From NCBI GenBank assembly GCA_026708005.1, contig JAPOVR010000087.1:16989-80988 (forward strand): a stretch of 64,000 nucleotides of DNA, in the 5' to 3' direction. Under the pieces are notes generated by a model. That model saw nothing but the letters and a program-made list of their open reading frames with translations, did no database searches and was not told the DNA's origin. The stretch comes from Actinomycetes bacterium (GTDB lineage Bacteria > Actinomycetota > Thermoleophilia > Gaiellales > Gaiellaceae). The position numbers were made by a program, and so were the translations under genes. The first letter of the stretch is position 1. Each line of letters begins with the position of its first letter. This document shows positions 45,824 to 54,998 of this stretch, piece by piece.

Positions 45824-46873
45824 CTACAGGAGCTCGCGGTACACGGCGAGGTGACTGCGCGCAGACACGTCCCAGGTCAGCTCGCGCCGTGCGCGCTCGG
45901 CCCCCGCTCGTGCCCGCCCCAGCGCCTCAGCGTCGCCGAGCAGCCGGGCCAGTGCCTCCTGGAGCGCGTTCTGATCATCCGGTGGCACGACAGCACCGGC
46001 CCCGAACTGGCAGATCGGCTCGGCAACTCCTCCGACGTCGTAGGCAACGGCCGGCACGCCAGCACCAAGCGCCCGTAGCAGCGCGCCGCTCTGATCGAGC
46101 TCGTCCCGGTATGGGAAGACAGCGACGGTCGACTCCGCGAGCGCGTCGTCCACCTCACTGTGGGGGCGGTAGCCGAGCCGCCACTCCGTGCCTGAAGCCT
46201 CGACTCGATCGCCCAGATCCACGGCGGGATCGCCGACAACGAGCAGGCGTGCTCCGATCCCGCGCGCGGCGCCGATTGCGTGATCGATCTGCTTGTACGG
46301 GCGGATCACGCCGAGGAAGAGAACCGTTGCGCCATCGTCGGAGCGACTGAGAGGCCCAGGGAAGACGGGGTGGGGGATGACCCTGATCTTCTCAGCGTGG
46401 ACGGCGAGCTCCTCCTCGAGACGCTGCTTCCCGCGGCGGCTGTGCACGACAATCCGGTCGAAACGCGCACACGTCCGCTGCCACAGCACGCTCCGGCGGC
46501 GAGAGCGGCGGGGCAGGATGTCATGCGCGGTCAGGACCGACGGCCTGTCGAGCCCCAGCAGCCGCTCGTCCACGCGCGGCCAGGGCAGCCACTGAGCGTG
46601 CAGGACGTCGGGCATCCTGCGGCGTAGACGCACAAGGCCGACAAGGTGCTCGATCGCTCTCAGCGGCAGCCGCGCCGGCGAGCGACCGAAGACGCGCGAG
46701 CTCACGGGGTAGAAGAGCTCTGTCCTCCGGTACCCGGCCGGGGAATACCCCTGCCCGAACCGGAAGCGCGAGGCCACGAGCTCAACCTCGGCCCCGGCGG
46801 CGGCGAGCGCCTTGGCCAAGTGGTGGTCATACGGCGTGGTGAAGGCGGCCGGATCGAGCAGCATCACGCGCAT
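45824..46873 (-). CDS. GT4-family glycosyltransferase
   Basis: 349 residues with two Rossmann domains: an N-terminal acceptor domain (MRVMLLDPAAFTTPYDHHLAKAL, DVLHAQWLPWPRVDE) and a C-terminal donor domain (TVLFLGVIRPYKQIDHAI, VAVFPYRDELDQSGALLRALGAGVPAVAYDVGG), where the E-x7-E-type motif reads D-x-x-Q-S-G. Probably cytoplasmic or membrane-associated, for surface polysaccharide or glycolipid; acceptor unknown. Confidence 0.9.
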   Translation of the reverse strand: MRVMLLDPAAFTTPYDHHLAKALAAAGAEVELVASRFRFGQGYSPAGYRRTELFYPVSSRVFGRSPARLPLRAIEHLVGLVRLRRRMPDVLHAQWLPWPRVDERLLGLDRPSVLTAHDILPRRSRRRSVLWQRTCARFDRIVVHSRRGKQRLEEELAVHAEKIRVIPHPVFPGPLSRSDDGATVLFLGVIRPYKQIDHAIGAARGIGARLLVVGDPAVDLGDRVEASGTEWRLGYRPHSEVDDALAESTVAVFPYRDELDQSGALLRALGAGVPAVAYDVGGVAEPICQFGAGAVVPPDDQNALQEALARLLGDAEALGRARAGAERARRELTWDVSARSHLAVYRELL

Positions 46874-46879
46874 CGACCT

Positions 46880-46885
46880 AGCGTA
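46880..46885 (-). promoter_or_regulatory. -10 box (TACGCT, minus strand) of the glycosyltransferase gene
   Basis: TACGCT read from 46885 to 46880, 6 nt before ATG 46873; leaderless. Confidence 0.6.
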
Positions 46886-47020
46886 CGCGCGAGGGGCATC
46901 AGGCGGGTGGCCGGCTCAGGCGGTGCGCGTTGGACGGAGGCTCAGCCAACGCGACGTCAGCGAGACGGCGCGGCGCAGCCTCTCCCACCACGCCTTGGCT
47001 GCAGCAGCCATGATGCACGG

Positions 47021-48121
47021 GTGGATTTCGACGCTGTGAGAGCGGAGTTTCCGGCGCTCGAGCGCGTTGCCTACCTGAACACGGGCACGTTCGGCCCCGT
47101 TCCCCAGCGCAGCCACGATGCCGCAGCCGCCTGGTCTGAACGCGAGCTTCGCGAGGGCCGAAGCGGTGTCGACTACTTCGACCACCGGCTGGAGCAGCGC
47201 GAGCAGGTGCGCGCGATGCTCGCGGATTTGCTGGGCGCCGGTTCTCACCAGGTGGCGCTCACGCGCTCGACCACCGAGAGCTGCAACATCGTGCTCGCCG
47301 GTCTCGGGCTCGCAGCCGACGAGGAGATCGTCACCACCGACCTAGAGCACTTCGGGCTCCTCGGCGCGCTGGGCGCATCCGGTGCGCGCGTGCGCGTGGC
47401 GCGGCTGCTGGGGCGCCCGCCGGGCGAGGCCGTCGAGTCGATCCGCCGAGAGATCGGCTCGCGGACACGCCTCGTCGCCACCTCCCACGTGTCCTGGCTG
47501 AACGGACAGGTTTTGCCGATCGCGGACATCGCCGAGCTCGGCGTGCCCGTTCTCGTGGACGGCGCGCAGAGCGTCGGCGCGATTCCGGTCGATCTCGGCG
47601 AGCTCAGCTGCGACTTCTACACGTTCCCCGGTCAGAAATGGCTGCTCGGGCCTGACGGCACGGGGGGGCTTGCCCTGAGCGACGCCTGGCTCGAGCGCCT
47701 TGCGGTCTGCCTACCTTCCTACTACGGCCAGCAGGACTACACGGACGACGGCCGCTGGACCCCGGCGGAGGGTGCCGCACGCTTCGACCCCGGTACGATC
47801 CCAGCGGCGGCTATCGCAGGTTGGGCTGTGGCGCTCGAGCTTGCGGCCGAGCTGGGCGAGGAGCGGTTCGGGCACGGCGTGGAGATGGCTGCACGCTGCC
47901 ACAGGCGCCTCTCCTCCATCGTTGCCCTGCACAGTCGGTCAGGCGACTCCACGCTCGTCGCCTTCGAGCCTCGTGGGAACGCCGAGGACGTCGTCAGAGA
48001 GCTCAGCGAGCAGGGCGTGATCGTTCGGTCGCTGCCACGGCTCGGGTGGGTGCGCGCCTCGGTCGGCTTCTGGAACAACGACAGCGACCTCGCACGGCTC
48101 GCTCGCGGCCTCACCGCCTAG
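47021..48121 (+). CDS. Class V PLP-dependent aminotransferase (cysteine desulfurase-like)
   Basis: 366 residues, fold type I. Visible: VAYLNTGTFGPVPQRS, ALTRSTTESCNIVLAGLG, SHVSWLNGQVLPI, the Asp of VLVDGAQSVGAIPVD, and the PLP Lys in FPGQKWLLGPDGTGGLAL. Closest in layout to isopenicillin-N-epimerase/SufS-like proteins of unknown substrate. It lacks the conserved Cys loop typical of a true desulfurase, so a desulfurase role is doubtful. GTG 47021 matches the family N terminus (VDFDAVRAEFPAL). Divergent from the glycosyltransferase gene. Confidence 0.85.
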   Translation: MDFDAVRAEFPALERVAYLNTGTFGPVPQRSHDAAAAWSERELREGRSGVDYFDHRLEQREQVRAMLADLLGAGSHQVALTRSTTESCNIVLAGLGLAADEEIVTTDLEHFGLLGALGASGARVRVARLLGRPPGEAVESIRREIGSRTRLVATSHVSWLNGQVLPIADIAELGVPVLVDGAQSVGAIPVDLGELSCDFYTFPGQKWLLGPDGTGGLALSDAWLERLAVCLPSYYGQQDYTDDGRWTPAEGAARFDPGTIPAAAIAGWAVALELAAELGEERFGHGVEMAARCHRRLSSIVALHSRSGDSTLVAFEPRGNAEDVVRELSEQGVIVRSLPRLGWVRASVGFWNNDSDLARLARGLTA

Positions 48122-48195
48122 GCCCAGGGGGTCGTCGGCGCACCGCCAGTCGCCACCGGCGCAGATCTGCCGCACACGGGCTAATCTGGCGGGGG

Positions 48196-48774
48196 TCAGG
48201 CCTCGGCCGGCGACTCCGCTCGAAGGCCGAGCTCAGCGGCCAGCGGCCGCAGTGCGGCAATCACGAACTCGATGTGCTCGTTCAGCTCGAGGCCGAGCTC
48301 CTCGGTGCCCTTGTAGACGTCAGCTCGACTGACGCCCGCCGCGAAGGACGGCTGCTTGAGCTTCTTGCGCACCGACTTCGGCGCCAGCGTCTCAATGCCG
48401 TCCGGCCGGACGAAGCCGCAGGCACAGATGAAGCCGGACAGCTCATCGCAGGCGAACAGCGTCTTCTTCAGCGGCGTATCGCGGGGCAGGGCGAGGTGCT
48501 CCGCGTGGCTGAGCACAGCCTCGATCAGCTCTTCGGGGTAGCCCTCCTCGCGCAGGAGCGGGGCCCCATCCTGGGGATGCTTGTCGAGCGTTGGGTGGAT
48601 CTCGTAGTCGAAGTCGTGGAGGAGAGCGGTTGCCGACCACAGCTCCTCGTCCTCGCCAAGCGCGCGCGCATAGGCCATCACAGCAGCCTCGACCGCCAGC
48701 GCGTGCCGCCTCAGCGCTTCGCTCTTCGTGTAGGTGGTCAGCGTTGCCCAGGCCCGCTCGCGTGTGACATCCAT
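48196..48774 (-). CDS. HD-domain hydrolase
   Basis: 192 residues with an HD phosphohydrolase fold: EALRRHALAVEAAVMAYA, the HD pair in LLHDFDYEIHP, and SHAEHLALP. Similar proteins are annotated as predicted HD-superfamily hydrolases. ATG 48774 has a GAGGAAG ribosome site 4 nt upstream, so unlike most monocistronic genes here it is not leaderless; an in-frame start at 48879 would overlap the murA promoter region. Divergent from murA. Confidence 0.85.
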   Translation of the reverse strand: MDVTRERAWATLTTYTKSEALRRHALAVEAAVMAYARALGEDEELWSATALLHDFDYEIHPTLDKHPQDGAPLLREEGYPEELIEAVLSHAEHLALPRDTPLKKTLFACDELSGFICACGFVRPDGIETLAPKSVRKKLKQPSFAAGVSRADVYKGTEELGLELNEHIEFVIAALRPLAAELGLRAESPAEA

Positions 48775-48884
48775 GCCGCTTCCTCGGTCTCGTGCGGCGC
48801 GCGGCGAAGGGCTGGCGCGCCGTTGTCCGACACAGACGAGTACCATAGCGAGGCCGGCAACCGGGCTGCTGGCAGGCACGTGCC

Positions 48885-50198
48885 GTGGCTACGCAGACGC
48901 TCGTTGCAAGCACATTGTCGGAATCGTTTGTGATCGACGGAGGTCAGCTGCTCAACGGCAGTGTCCGCGTTGCCGGAAACAAGAACGCAGCACTGCCGAT
49001 CCTCGCAGCGTGCCTGCTTACCGACGAGCCGGTCGTGCTCAGCAACGTCGCGAGCATCCTCGATGTCGAGACGATGATCGACCTCCTCGTGGACATCGGC
49101 GTCTCCGTTGAGCGACCGGGTCATGGCACGGTCCGCATCCACGCTGCCAGCGAGCCCTCGTACCGGCTCGACGAAGGGCTCTGCCGGCGAATCCGCGCCT
49201 CGATCCTCTTGGCGGGCCCGCTCCTGGCCCGGTGTGGCCGCGCGGTCGTGCCTCCACCCGGCGGCGACGTGATCGGCAGGCGCCGCATCGACACGCACAT
49301 CCACGCCTTCCGCCAGCTCGGAGCTCACGTCAGCATGGAGCACACCTACGACATGGAGGCAGACCGCCTCGCAGGCTCGAGCATCTTCCTAGACGAGGCC
49401 TCGGTTACGGGCACCGAGAACACGGTCATGGCTGCCGTGCTCGCCCCAGGCGAGACAACGATCATGAACGCGGCCTCCGAGCCACACGTTCAAGACCTCT
49501 GCCAGTTCCTGGTGTCGCTTGGCGCCAGGATCGACGGGATCGGCTCCAACATCCTGCGGATCGAGGGTGTCGATCGCCTGCGGGGCGGCGCCTACAGCAT
49601 CTGCGCCGACCATATCGAAGTCGCGAGCTTCATTGGCCTGGGCGCGGTTACGCCAGGCGAGCTGTTGATCGAAGACGTCGTCCCCGAGCACCTCGTCGGC
49701 GTCTGGCCGGTCTTCGAGCGCCTCGGCGTGCGCTGGGAGCTGCAGAACACCACAATTCGGGTGCCGAGCGAGCAGGAGCTTGTCGTCGTCGATGACCTCG
49801 GCTCACAGATCCCGAAGATCGAAGACGGCCCCTGGCCGGCGTTCCCGGCCGATCTCACATCGATCGCCCTCGCCGTTGCCACGCAGGCTCAGGGCACAGT
49901 GCTCGTCTTCGAGAAGATGTTCGAGAACCGGCTGTTCTTCGTTGACAAGCTCGTGACCATGGGGGCGCGCATCATCCTGTGCGACCCACACCGCGCGGTC
50001 GTCAACGGCCCCGCTCAGCTCTACGGCGAGCGCATGGAGAGCCCCGACATCCGGGCTGGCATGGCGATGCTGATCGCAAGCCTCGCGGCCCACGGGCGCT
50101 CGACGATCGGCAACATCGGGCAGATCGACCGCGGGTACGAGCGTATCGACGAGCGCCTCCGTGCGCTCGGCGCACACATCGAGCGCACCCAGGAATAG
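48885..50198 (+). CDS. murA: UDP-N-acetylglucosamine 1-carboxyvinyltransferase, Cys to Asp active site
   Basis: First committed step of peptidoglycan synthesis, 437 residues. Present: INGGQ-like opening (IDGGQLLNGSVRVAGNKNAALP), RASILLAGPLLARCG, the active-site loop VPPPGGDVIGRR, and the closing NIGQIDRGYERI. The catalytic Cys of most MurA proteins (GGCxIG) is Asp128 here. The same change in Mycobacterium and Chlamydia leaves activity but gives fosfomycin insensitivity. GTG 48885 gives about 15 residues before the family start. A fully intact inverse-alpha/beta barrel is otherwise seen. Confidence 0.95.
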   Translation: MATQTLVASTLSESFVIDGGQLLNGSVRVAGNKNAALPILAACLLTDEPVVLSNVASILDVETMIDLLVDIGVSVERPGHGTVRIHAASEPSYRLDEGLCRRIRASILLAGPLLARCGRAVVPPPGGDVIGRRRIDTHIHAFRQLGAHVSMEHTYDMEADRLAGSSIFLDEASVTGTENTVMAAVLAPGETTIMNAASEPHVQDLCQFLVSLGARIDGIGSNILRIEGVDRLRGGAYSICADHIEVASFIGLGAVTPGELLIEDVVPEHLVGVWPVFERLGVRWELQNTTIRVPSEQELVVVDDLGSQIPKIEDGPWPAFPADLTSIALAVATQAQGTVLVFEKMFENRLFFVDKLVTMGARIILCDPHRAVVNGPAQLYGERMESPDIRAGMAMLIASLAAHGRSTIGNIGQIDRGYERIDERLRALGAHIERTQE

Positions 50199-50408
50199 CG
50201 AGGTAGCAGGCCTCGGCGTAACGCTCGCCGAGCCTTCCGAGCGCCAGTGGAACCGCTCAATCACCGGCTGGCCGTACCGCTGCCCACGGCGAACGCGTGC
50301 TGCTGCCCTGCACCCGCGGGGCTGGACCTGCGCAGCAGCGAAGGGCTGTGCCCCGCCGGCTGCCTTCGCGCTCGGCGCTCGCTGCCGGTGGCCTTCTCCA
50401 GCCAAACC
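50199..50408. other. Spacer after murA
   Basis: About 210 bases; no gene or clear structure seen. Confidence 0.4.
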
Positions 50409-50414
50409 TACACT
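50409..50414 (+). promoter_or_regulatory. -10 box (TACACT) of the CCA/DHH gene
   Basis: TACACT, 7 nt, GTG 50422. The upstream in-frame sequence has no family similarity, which supports this start. Confidence 0.6.
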
Positions 50415-50421
50415 TGGAACC

Positions 50422-53013
50422 GTGGACCTCGTCGTGACGCACATCCACACAGACTTCGACGCGCTCGCCTCCCTCGTCGCAGCAAGATGCCTGTTCCCTG
50501 AAGCTCGCGCGGCGCTTGGCATCTCGCTCAACCGCAACGTCGAGGAGTTCGTGCGCCTGCACGCCGATGACCTCGAGCTCACCGCAGCCGCGGCCGTCGC
50601 CCACTCCGCGGTCAGGCGGCTGATCGTGGTCGAGACCAGCCGGGCCGAGCGGCTCGGGCCGTTCGAGGAGCTTGCGCGCTCCGGCAGGGTGGAGGTCCTG
50701 CTCTTCGATAACCATCCCGGTGAGGCGCCCGACTGGGTCCCGAGCGCCAACGTCATTCGCTCCGACGATGCGGCCCTCACGACCACCTTCGTCGGCATTC
50801 TCGCCGAGCGATCGGTCACGGTCAGACCAACGGAGGCCACCCTGTTTGCGCTCGGCATCCACGAGGACACAGGCTCCCTGACGTATCCAACGACGACCGA
50901 GCGCGATGTCGATGCCGTCGCCTGGTGCCTGCGCCACGGCGCTCGCCAGGAAGCGCTCGCACGGTATCTCCACAAACCGCTTGGCGAGTCTGAGCGCGCG
51001 CTCTTCACGACGCTGCTCGAGTCGGTCGAGACGCTGGAGGTGGCGGGCGCGCCGATCACGCTCGCCTGCGCGCGCGCCCCAGGCTACGTGGATGGCGTCT
51101 CGAGGCTCGCGGAGAAGCTCCGCGACCTGATCGACCTCGACGCGCTTGTCTGCCTCTTCGAGATGGAGGGGAAGACGGTGATGGTCGTGCGAAGCGCCGG
51201 TGCGGAGCTCGACGCGGCGTCGCTCGCGAGGGCCCTCGGCGGCGGAGGCCACGCAGAGGCGGCTTCGTCAATCATCCACGCCGTGCTCGACACCGCTCGG
51301 GCAGAGCTGCTCTCCGCGCTCCCCGATGCGGTCGAGAAGCCACGGACAGCTCGCATGGTCATGTCGACACCGGCCCGCTTCGTCGAGCCGGACGAGACGA
51401 TCACACGCGCCATGGCCTTCTGCCAGCGACACGGGCAGAGCGGGCTGCTGGTCGGCTCCTCCGACGCGCTCATCGGCGCCGTCACGCGCGAGGACCTCGA
51501 CAAAGCCCTGAGCCACGAGCTCGCGCACGCCCCGGTGCGAGCGGTCATGCGAACCGTGCAGGAGCCCTGCCTTGAGGACACGCCGCTGCCCGAAGTGCGC
51601 CGGCTGCTCGAGGTATCCCGTGTCGGCCGTATCCCGGTGACGCGCGACTCGACAGTCGTCGGAGTCGTGACGAGCGGCGACCTGCTGCGAGAGCTTGCCA
51701 ACGACGCGCAAGGCGAGCAGGCCGCCGGGCCCGCGGTCTCGGTGCGAAGCCGGCTCGAGGCGCTGACCGAGCTCGAGCCCGTCTTCACCGCCATCCAGGC
51801 GGCGGCTCACCACTACGCCGGCGTGTACCTCGTGGGTGGCGCGGTCCGGGATGTGCTGCTCGACGAGAGGGCCATCGACGTCGATGTCGCGGTTGAGGGC
51901 GACGCCATCGAGTTCGCGCGCGAGCTCGCATCGCTCCTGGACGGGCGCACCGTGTCGCACGAGCGGTTCAACACCGCCGTCGTCCTGCACGCAAGCGGGC
52001 GTGTTGATGTCGCCACAACCCGGACGGAGTTCTATGACGCTCCGGCTGCGCTGCCGAGCGTCGAGCAGGCCGCGCTCCGGCAGGACCTCTTTCGGCGCGA
52101 CTTCACGATCAACGCGATGGCCGCCTCGCTGCGCGGCGAGACCTTCGGGACGCTGATCGACTTCTTCGGCGGCCGTGCCGATCTCGACTCGGGTGTCATC
52201 CGCGTCCTGCACGGACTCTCGTTCATTGACGATCCGACACGGATTTTCCGAGCCATCCGCTACGAGAACCGGTACGGCTTCTCGATGGATCCGCACACGA
52301 GCTCGCTGGCGCGCGCGTGCATCGACATGGGGCTTGTGGGCGAGCTTTCGACCACGCGCCTGCGCGATGAGCTCGTTGCGCTTCTCAGCGAGCCCGACGT
52401 AGCGGCTGCGCTCGCTCGCACCGAGGAGCTCGGACTCGCGGCCGCGATTCACCCACAGCTGGCCGTGGACGCCGAGACGACAGCGCTGATCGCTCGGCTC
52501 GACGAGCTTCGCGCGCAGTCTGCGCCGGACGTTCCACACTGGCAGCCGCGGCTTGCGGCGCTCGCGCGCAGGCTGCCGCCGAGCGAGCTGCTCGGCTGGT
52601 TCGAGCATCTCAAGCTCCGCCGCAGGGACGCGCAGCCCCTCGCCAGCGCCATCACGATCTTCCCACGGCTCGTCGAGCAGCTCCGGGAGGTGACCGAGCC
52701 GTCGACGGCACACCAGCTCATCCAGCGTCTCGACCCCCACGGGCTGCTACTCGCGATGGCGAGCGCCCCGGCTGGGCCCGCACAGGCCTGGCTCACGCGG
52801 TACGCGACCGAGCTGCGAGACATCCGGCTCAGCGTCACCGGTGCGGATCTGGCTGAGCTTGGCCTCGCCGAGTCGCCGCTCGTGGGCACGATCCTCGAGG
52901 AGCTGATGCGCCAGAAGGTAAACGGGGAGCTCGCCGACCGCGCGCAGGAGATCGAAGCGGCACGAGCGCTCATCGAGGGCAGGAAGGCAACCTCGGAGAC
53001 AGCGACTCGGTGA
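50422..53013 (+). CDS. tRNA nucleotidyltransferase/poly(A) polymerase fused to DHH phosphoesterase and CBS domains
   Basis: 863 residues in four parts. DHH phosphoesterase: THIHTDFDALASLVAAR at the N terminus and LFDNHPGEAP near residue 96. DHHA1: LGGGGHAEAAS near 273. Two CBS domains, about residues 310-430 (MSTPARFVEPDETITRAM). Class II nucleotidyltransferase: the catalytic VGGAVRDVLLDERAIDVDVAVEG near 471 and RRDFTINAMA near 558, followed by the RNA-binding helices. The fusion is known from Aquifex, Deinococcus and others, where it adds A or CCA to tRNA; the DHH part may be a nanoRNase or oligonucleotidase. The stop overlaps pgeF as GTGA. Confidence 0.92.
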   Translation: MDLVVTHIHTDFDALASLVAARCLFPEARAALGISLNRNVEEFVRLHADDLELTAAAAVAHSAVRRLIVVETSRAERLGPFEELARSGRVEVLLFDNHPGEAPDWVPSANVIRSDDAALTTTFVGILAERSVTVRPTEATLFALGIHEDTGSLTYPTTTERDVDAVAWCLRHGARQEALARYLHKPLGESERALFTTLLESVETLEVAGAPITLACARAPGYVDGVSRLAEKLRDLIDLDALVCLFEMEGKTVMVVRSAGAELDAASLARALGGGGHAEAASSIIHAVLDTARAELLSALPDAVEKPRTARMVMSTPARFVEPDETITRAMAFCQRHGQSGLLVGSSDALIGAVTREDLDKALSHELAHAPVRAVMRTVQEPCLEDTPLPEVRRLLEVSRVGRIPVTRDSTVVGVVTSGDLLRELANDAQGEQAAGPAVSVRSRLEALTELEPVFTAIQAAAHHYAGVYLVGGAVRDVLLDERAIDVDVAVEGDAIEFARELASLLDGRTVSHERFNTAVVLHASGRVDVATTRTEFYDAPAALPSVEQAALRQDLFRRDFTINAMAASLRGETFGTLIDFFGGRADLDSGVIRVLHGLSFIDDPTRIFRAIRYENRYGFSMDPHTSSLARACIDMGLVGELSTTRLRDELVALLSEPDVAAALARTEELGLAAAIHPQLAVDAETTALIARLDELRAQSAPDVPHWQPRLAALARRLPPSELLGWFEHLKLRRRDAQPLASAITIFPRLVEQLREVTEPSTAHQLIQRLDPHGLLLAMASAPAGPAQAWLTRYATELRDIRLSVTGADLAELGLAESPLVGTILEELMRQKVNGELADRAQEIEAARALIEGRKATSETATR

Positions 53014-53741
53014 GCGACCTCGACGTGATCGACTGGGACGGCCCTGCCGCCTATCGGGTGAGCTTCGCAACCCGTCGGGGGGGCGTGAGCAGCGGCCCCT
53101 ACGCCTCCTTGAACCTCGGCCTCCTCACGGAGGATGACCCGGAGCACGTCCGCGAGAACCGCCGGCGTCTCTGCGCAGAGGCCGGCGCCGACCCACACCG
53201 CACCGCGATCGGCCGCCAAGTCCACGGCGCTGACATCTCCCGGGCCCGACCCACCGGCGTGCTCGACGGCGCGGCGCACCCCGAGCTGCGCGACGGCATG
53301 TGGAGCAGCGAGGCGGGCCAGGCGATGCTCGTGCTCAGCGCCGACTGTCTGCCAATTGCGGTCTGCAGGACGGGAGAAACGCCGGCGCTCGCCGCGGTGC
53401 ACGCTGGCTGGCGGGGCCTCCTAGCCGGCATTCTCGAGAATGCGATCTCGGCGCTTGCCCACGGGCCGTTTGCCGCCGTCATCGGCCCCGGGATCGGCCC
53501 TTGCTGCTACGAGGTGGGAAGTCGGGTCGCGGCGAGGTTCGCTTCGGCCTATGGCGCTGACGCCGTTCGCGGAAGGAACGTCGACCTGTGGACGTGCGCC
53601 GAGCGCGCCCTCCACAACGCGGGATGCGGCACGGTGGATTGTCTCGATGTCTGTACGGCCTGCGATCCGGACCGCTTCTTCTCCCATCGGCGGGACGCAG
53701 GTGTGACGGGCCGACAGGGGATGATCGCGTTTGTCCGCTGA
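53010..53741 (+). CDS. pgeF: Peptidoglycan editing factor / laccase-domain protein PgeF
   Basis: 243 residues of the YfiH/YlmD family, described as a purine nucleoside phosphorylase with Cu/Zn site and, in E. coli, as a peptidoglycan editing factor. Metal ligands: RQVHGADI, LSADCLPIAV and AAVHAGWRG; the GPGIGPCCYEVG block is conserved. Overlaps the CCA gene by 4 nt and yggS by 11 nt. Confidence 0.94.
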   Translation: MSDLDVIDWDGPAAYRVSFATRRGGVSSGPYASLNLGLLTEDDPEHVRENRRRLCAEAGADPHRTAIGRQVHGADISRARPTGVLDGAAHPELRDGMWSSEAGQAMLVLSADCLPIAVCRTGETPALAAVHAGWRGLLAGILENAISALAHGPFAAVIGPGIGPCCYEVGSRVAARFASAYGADAVRGRNVDLWTCAERALHNAGCGTVDCLDVCTACDPDRFFSHRRDAGVTGRQGMIAFVR

Positions 53742-54369
53742 GCTCGCGCCGGCGCCCGTCATCGCCGAGCGCTACGAGGCGATGCGCGCAGAGCTCGGAG
53801 CAGATGTCACGATCGTCGTCGCGACGAAGTACGTTCCCCAGAGCGCGATGCACACCCTCGCTGCGGCCGGCATCACGACCGTCGGCGAGAACCGTCTCCA
53901 GGACCTCGAGGCAAAGCACGCCGAGCTGGGCTCCGCGTTTGCCTGGCACTTCATCGGCCACCTCCAGTCTCGGAAGGCTCCGGCCGTATCTGCACAGGTG
54001 GAGCTCGTTCACTCACTCGACTCGCTGAGTGCCGCGAAGCGGTTGCGCAAACCGGCCCTCGTCCAGGTGAACCTCGCCGGCGAGCGGTCGAAGTCAGGCG
54101 TCGGCTCAGAGGAGGTCGAGAGCTTCGTGGCGCAGGTCACCGCGCTTGGCGTCGATGTGCGCGGGCTGACGACCATGCCTCCGGCCACGGCCGACCCGGA
54201 GGCCTCGCGGCCCTACTTCCGCAGGCTGGCGGAGATCGCGGCATCGCTTGGGTTGGAATGGCTGTCGATGGGGACAAGTCAGGACTACCGCGTGGCAGCC
54301 CAAGAAGGTGCAACCCACGTTCGGGTGGGCGCGGCCCTTTTTGGCCTGTCCGCCGGCACTCCGCGGTAG
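53731..54369 (+). CDS. yggS: YggS-family pyridoxal phosphate homeostasis protein
   Basis: 212 residues, a PLP-binding TIM barrel with the Lys in IVVATKYVP, WHFIGHLQSRK, LVQVNLAGERSKSG, LSMGTSQDY and VRVGAALFG. Shorter than the usual 225-235 because loops before LVQVN and the N-terminal helix are trimmed. TTG start inside the end of pgeF. Its stop codon lies inside the sepF -10 box. Confidence 0.93.
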   Translation: MSAELAPAPVIAERYEAMRAELGADVTIVVATKYVPQSAMHTLAAAGITTVGENRLQDLEAKHAELGSAFAWHFIGHLQSRKAPAVSAQVELVHSLDSLSAAKRLRKPALVQVNLAGERSKSGVGSEEVESFVAQVTALGVDVRGLTTMPPATADPEASRPYFRRLAEIAASLGLEWLSMGTSQDYRVAAQEGATHVRVGAALFGLSAGTPR

Positions 54370-54372
54370 AAT
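54367..54372 (+). promoter_or_regulatory. -10 box (TAGAAT) of sepF, overlapping the yggS stop
   Basis: The yggS stop TAG (54367-54369) is the first half of TAGAAT, which is 8 nt before ATG 54381. Confidence 0.6.
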
Positions 54373-54380
54373 TCCGATCC

Positions 54381-54998
54381 ATGGGTCTCACAGAGATGTG
54401 GAGTCGTGCGCTTGTCTACTTCGGCGTCGCCGAGGAAGAGGAGTACTGGGACGAGAGCTCCTTCTCAGCCGAGGACCAGCTCGAGCGCAGCTACGCCGAG
54501 CGCCCAAACGTCCGACGGCTCTCGCCGCAGAGGGCGCAGAGGCGGTGGGACCCGAACTGGACCGAGCCCGACGTGTCCTCCTCCGCCGGCGTTGCCCAGG
54601 ACGTCTACGAGCCGCGCATTGAGCGACACGAGCGGCGCGAGCAGCCGCAGCGGTCGACCCAGCCGAGCGCGAGTGCGCGGGCACAGCCCAGGCGCCAGCT
54701 CGCGGCGGTCCCATCGGCAGCCGGGCGAGTGCATCTCGTGATCCCGAAGAGTTTCAACGACGCGCAGGCAGTTGCCGATCGCTTCAAGGCCGAGATGCCC
54801 GTGATCATCAACCTCCAGAGCATCGATGCCGAGCTCTCGAAGCGCTTGATCGACTTCGCCAGTGGTCTCACCTACGCACTCGAAGGCAGCATGCAGCGGA
54901 TCGCCGACAAGGTGTTTCTACTCACGCCGAAGCACGTCGAGGTCTCCGCCGAGGAGCGCACGAAGCTCGTCGACGAGGGCTTCTTCAATCAGGCCTAG
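54381..54998 (+). CDS. sepF: Cell division protein SepF
   Basis: Membrane anchor and bundling factor for FtsZ. 205 residues: an N-terminal amphipathic helix (MGLTEMWSRALVYFGVAEEEE), a long charged linker rich in Arg/Gln/Ser, and the conserved SepF domain (RVHLVIPKSFNDAQAVADRF, PVIINLQSIDAELSKRLIDF, FLLTPKHVEVS). ATG 54381 gives the standard membrane-binding N terminus; an in-frame start at 54258 lies within yggS. Confidence 0.96.
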   Translation: MGLTEMWSRALVYFGVAEEEEYWDESSFSAEDQLERSYAERPNVRRLSPQRAQRRWDPNWTEPDVSSSAGVAQDVYEPRIERHERREQPQRSTQPSASARAQPRRQLAAVPSAAGRVHLVIPKSFNDAQAVADRFKAEMPVIINLQSIDAELSKRLIDFASGLTYALEGSMQRIADKVFLLTPKHVEVSAEERTKLVDEGFFNQA

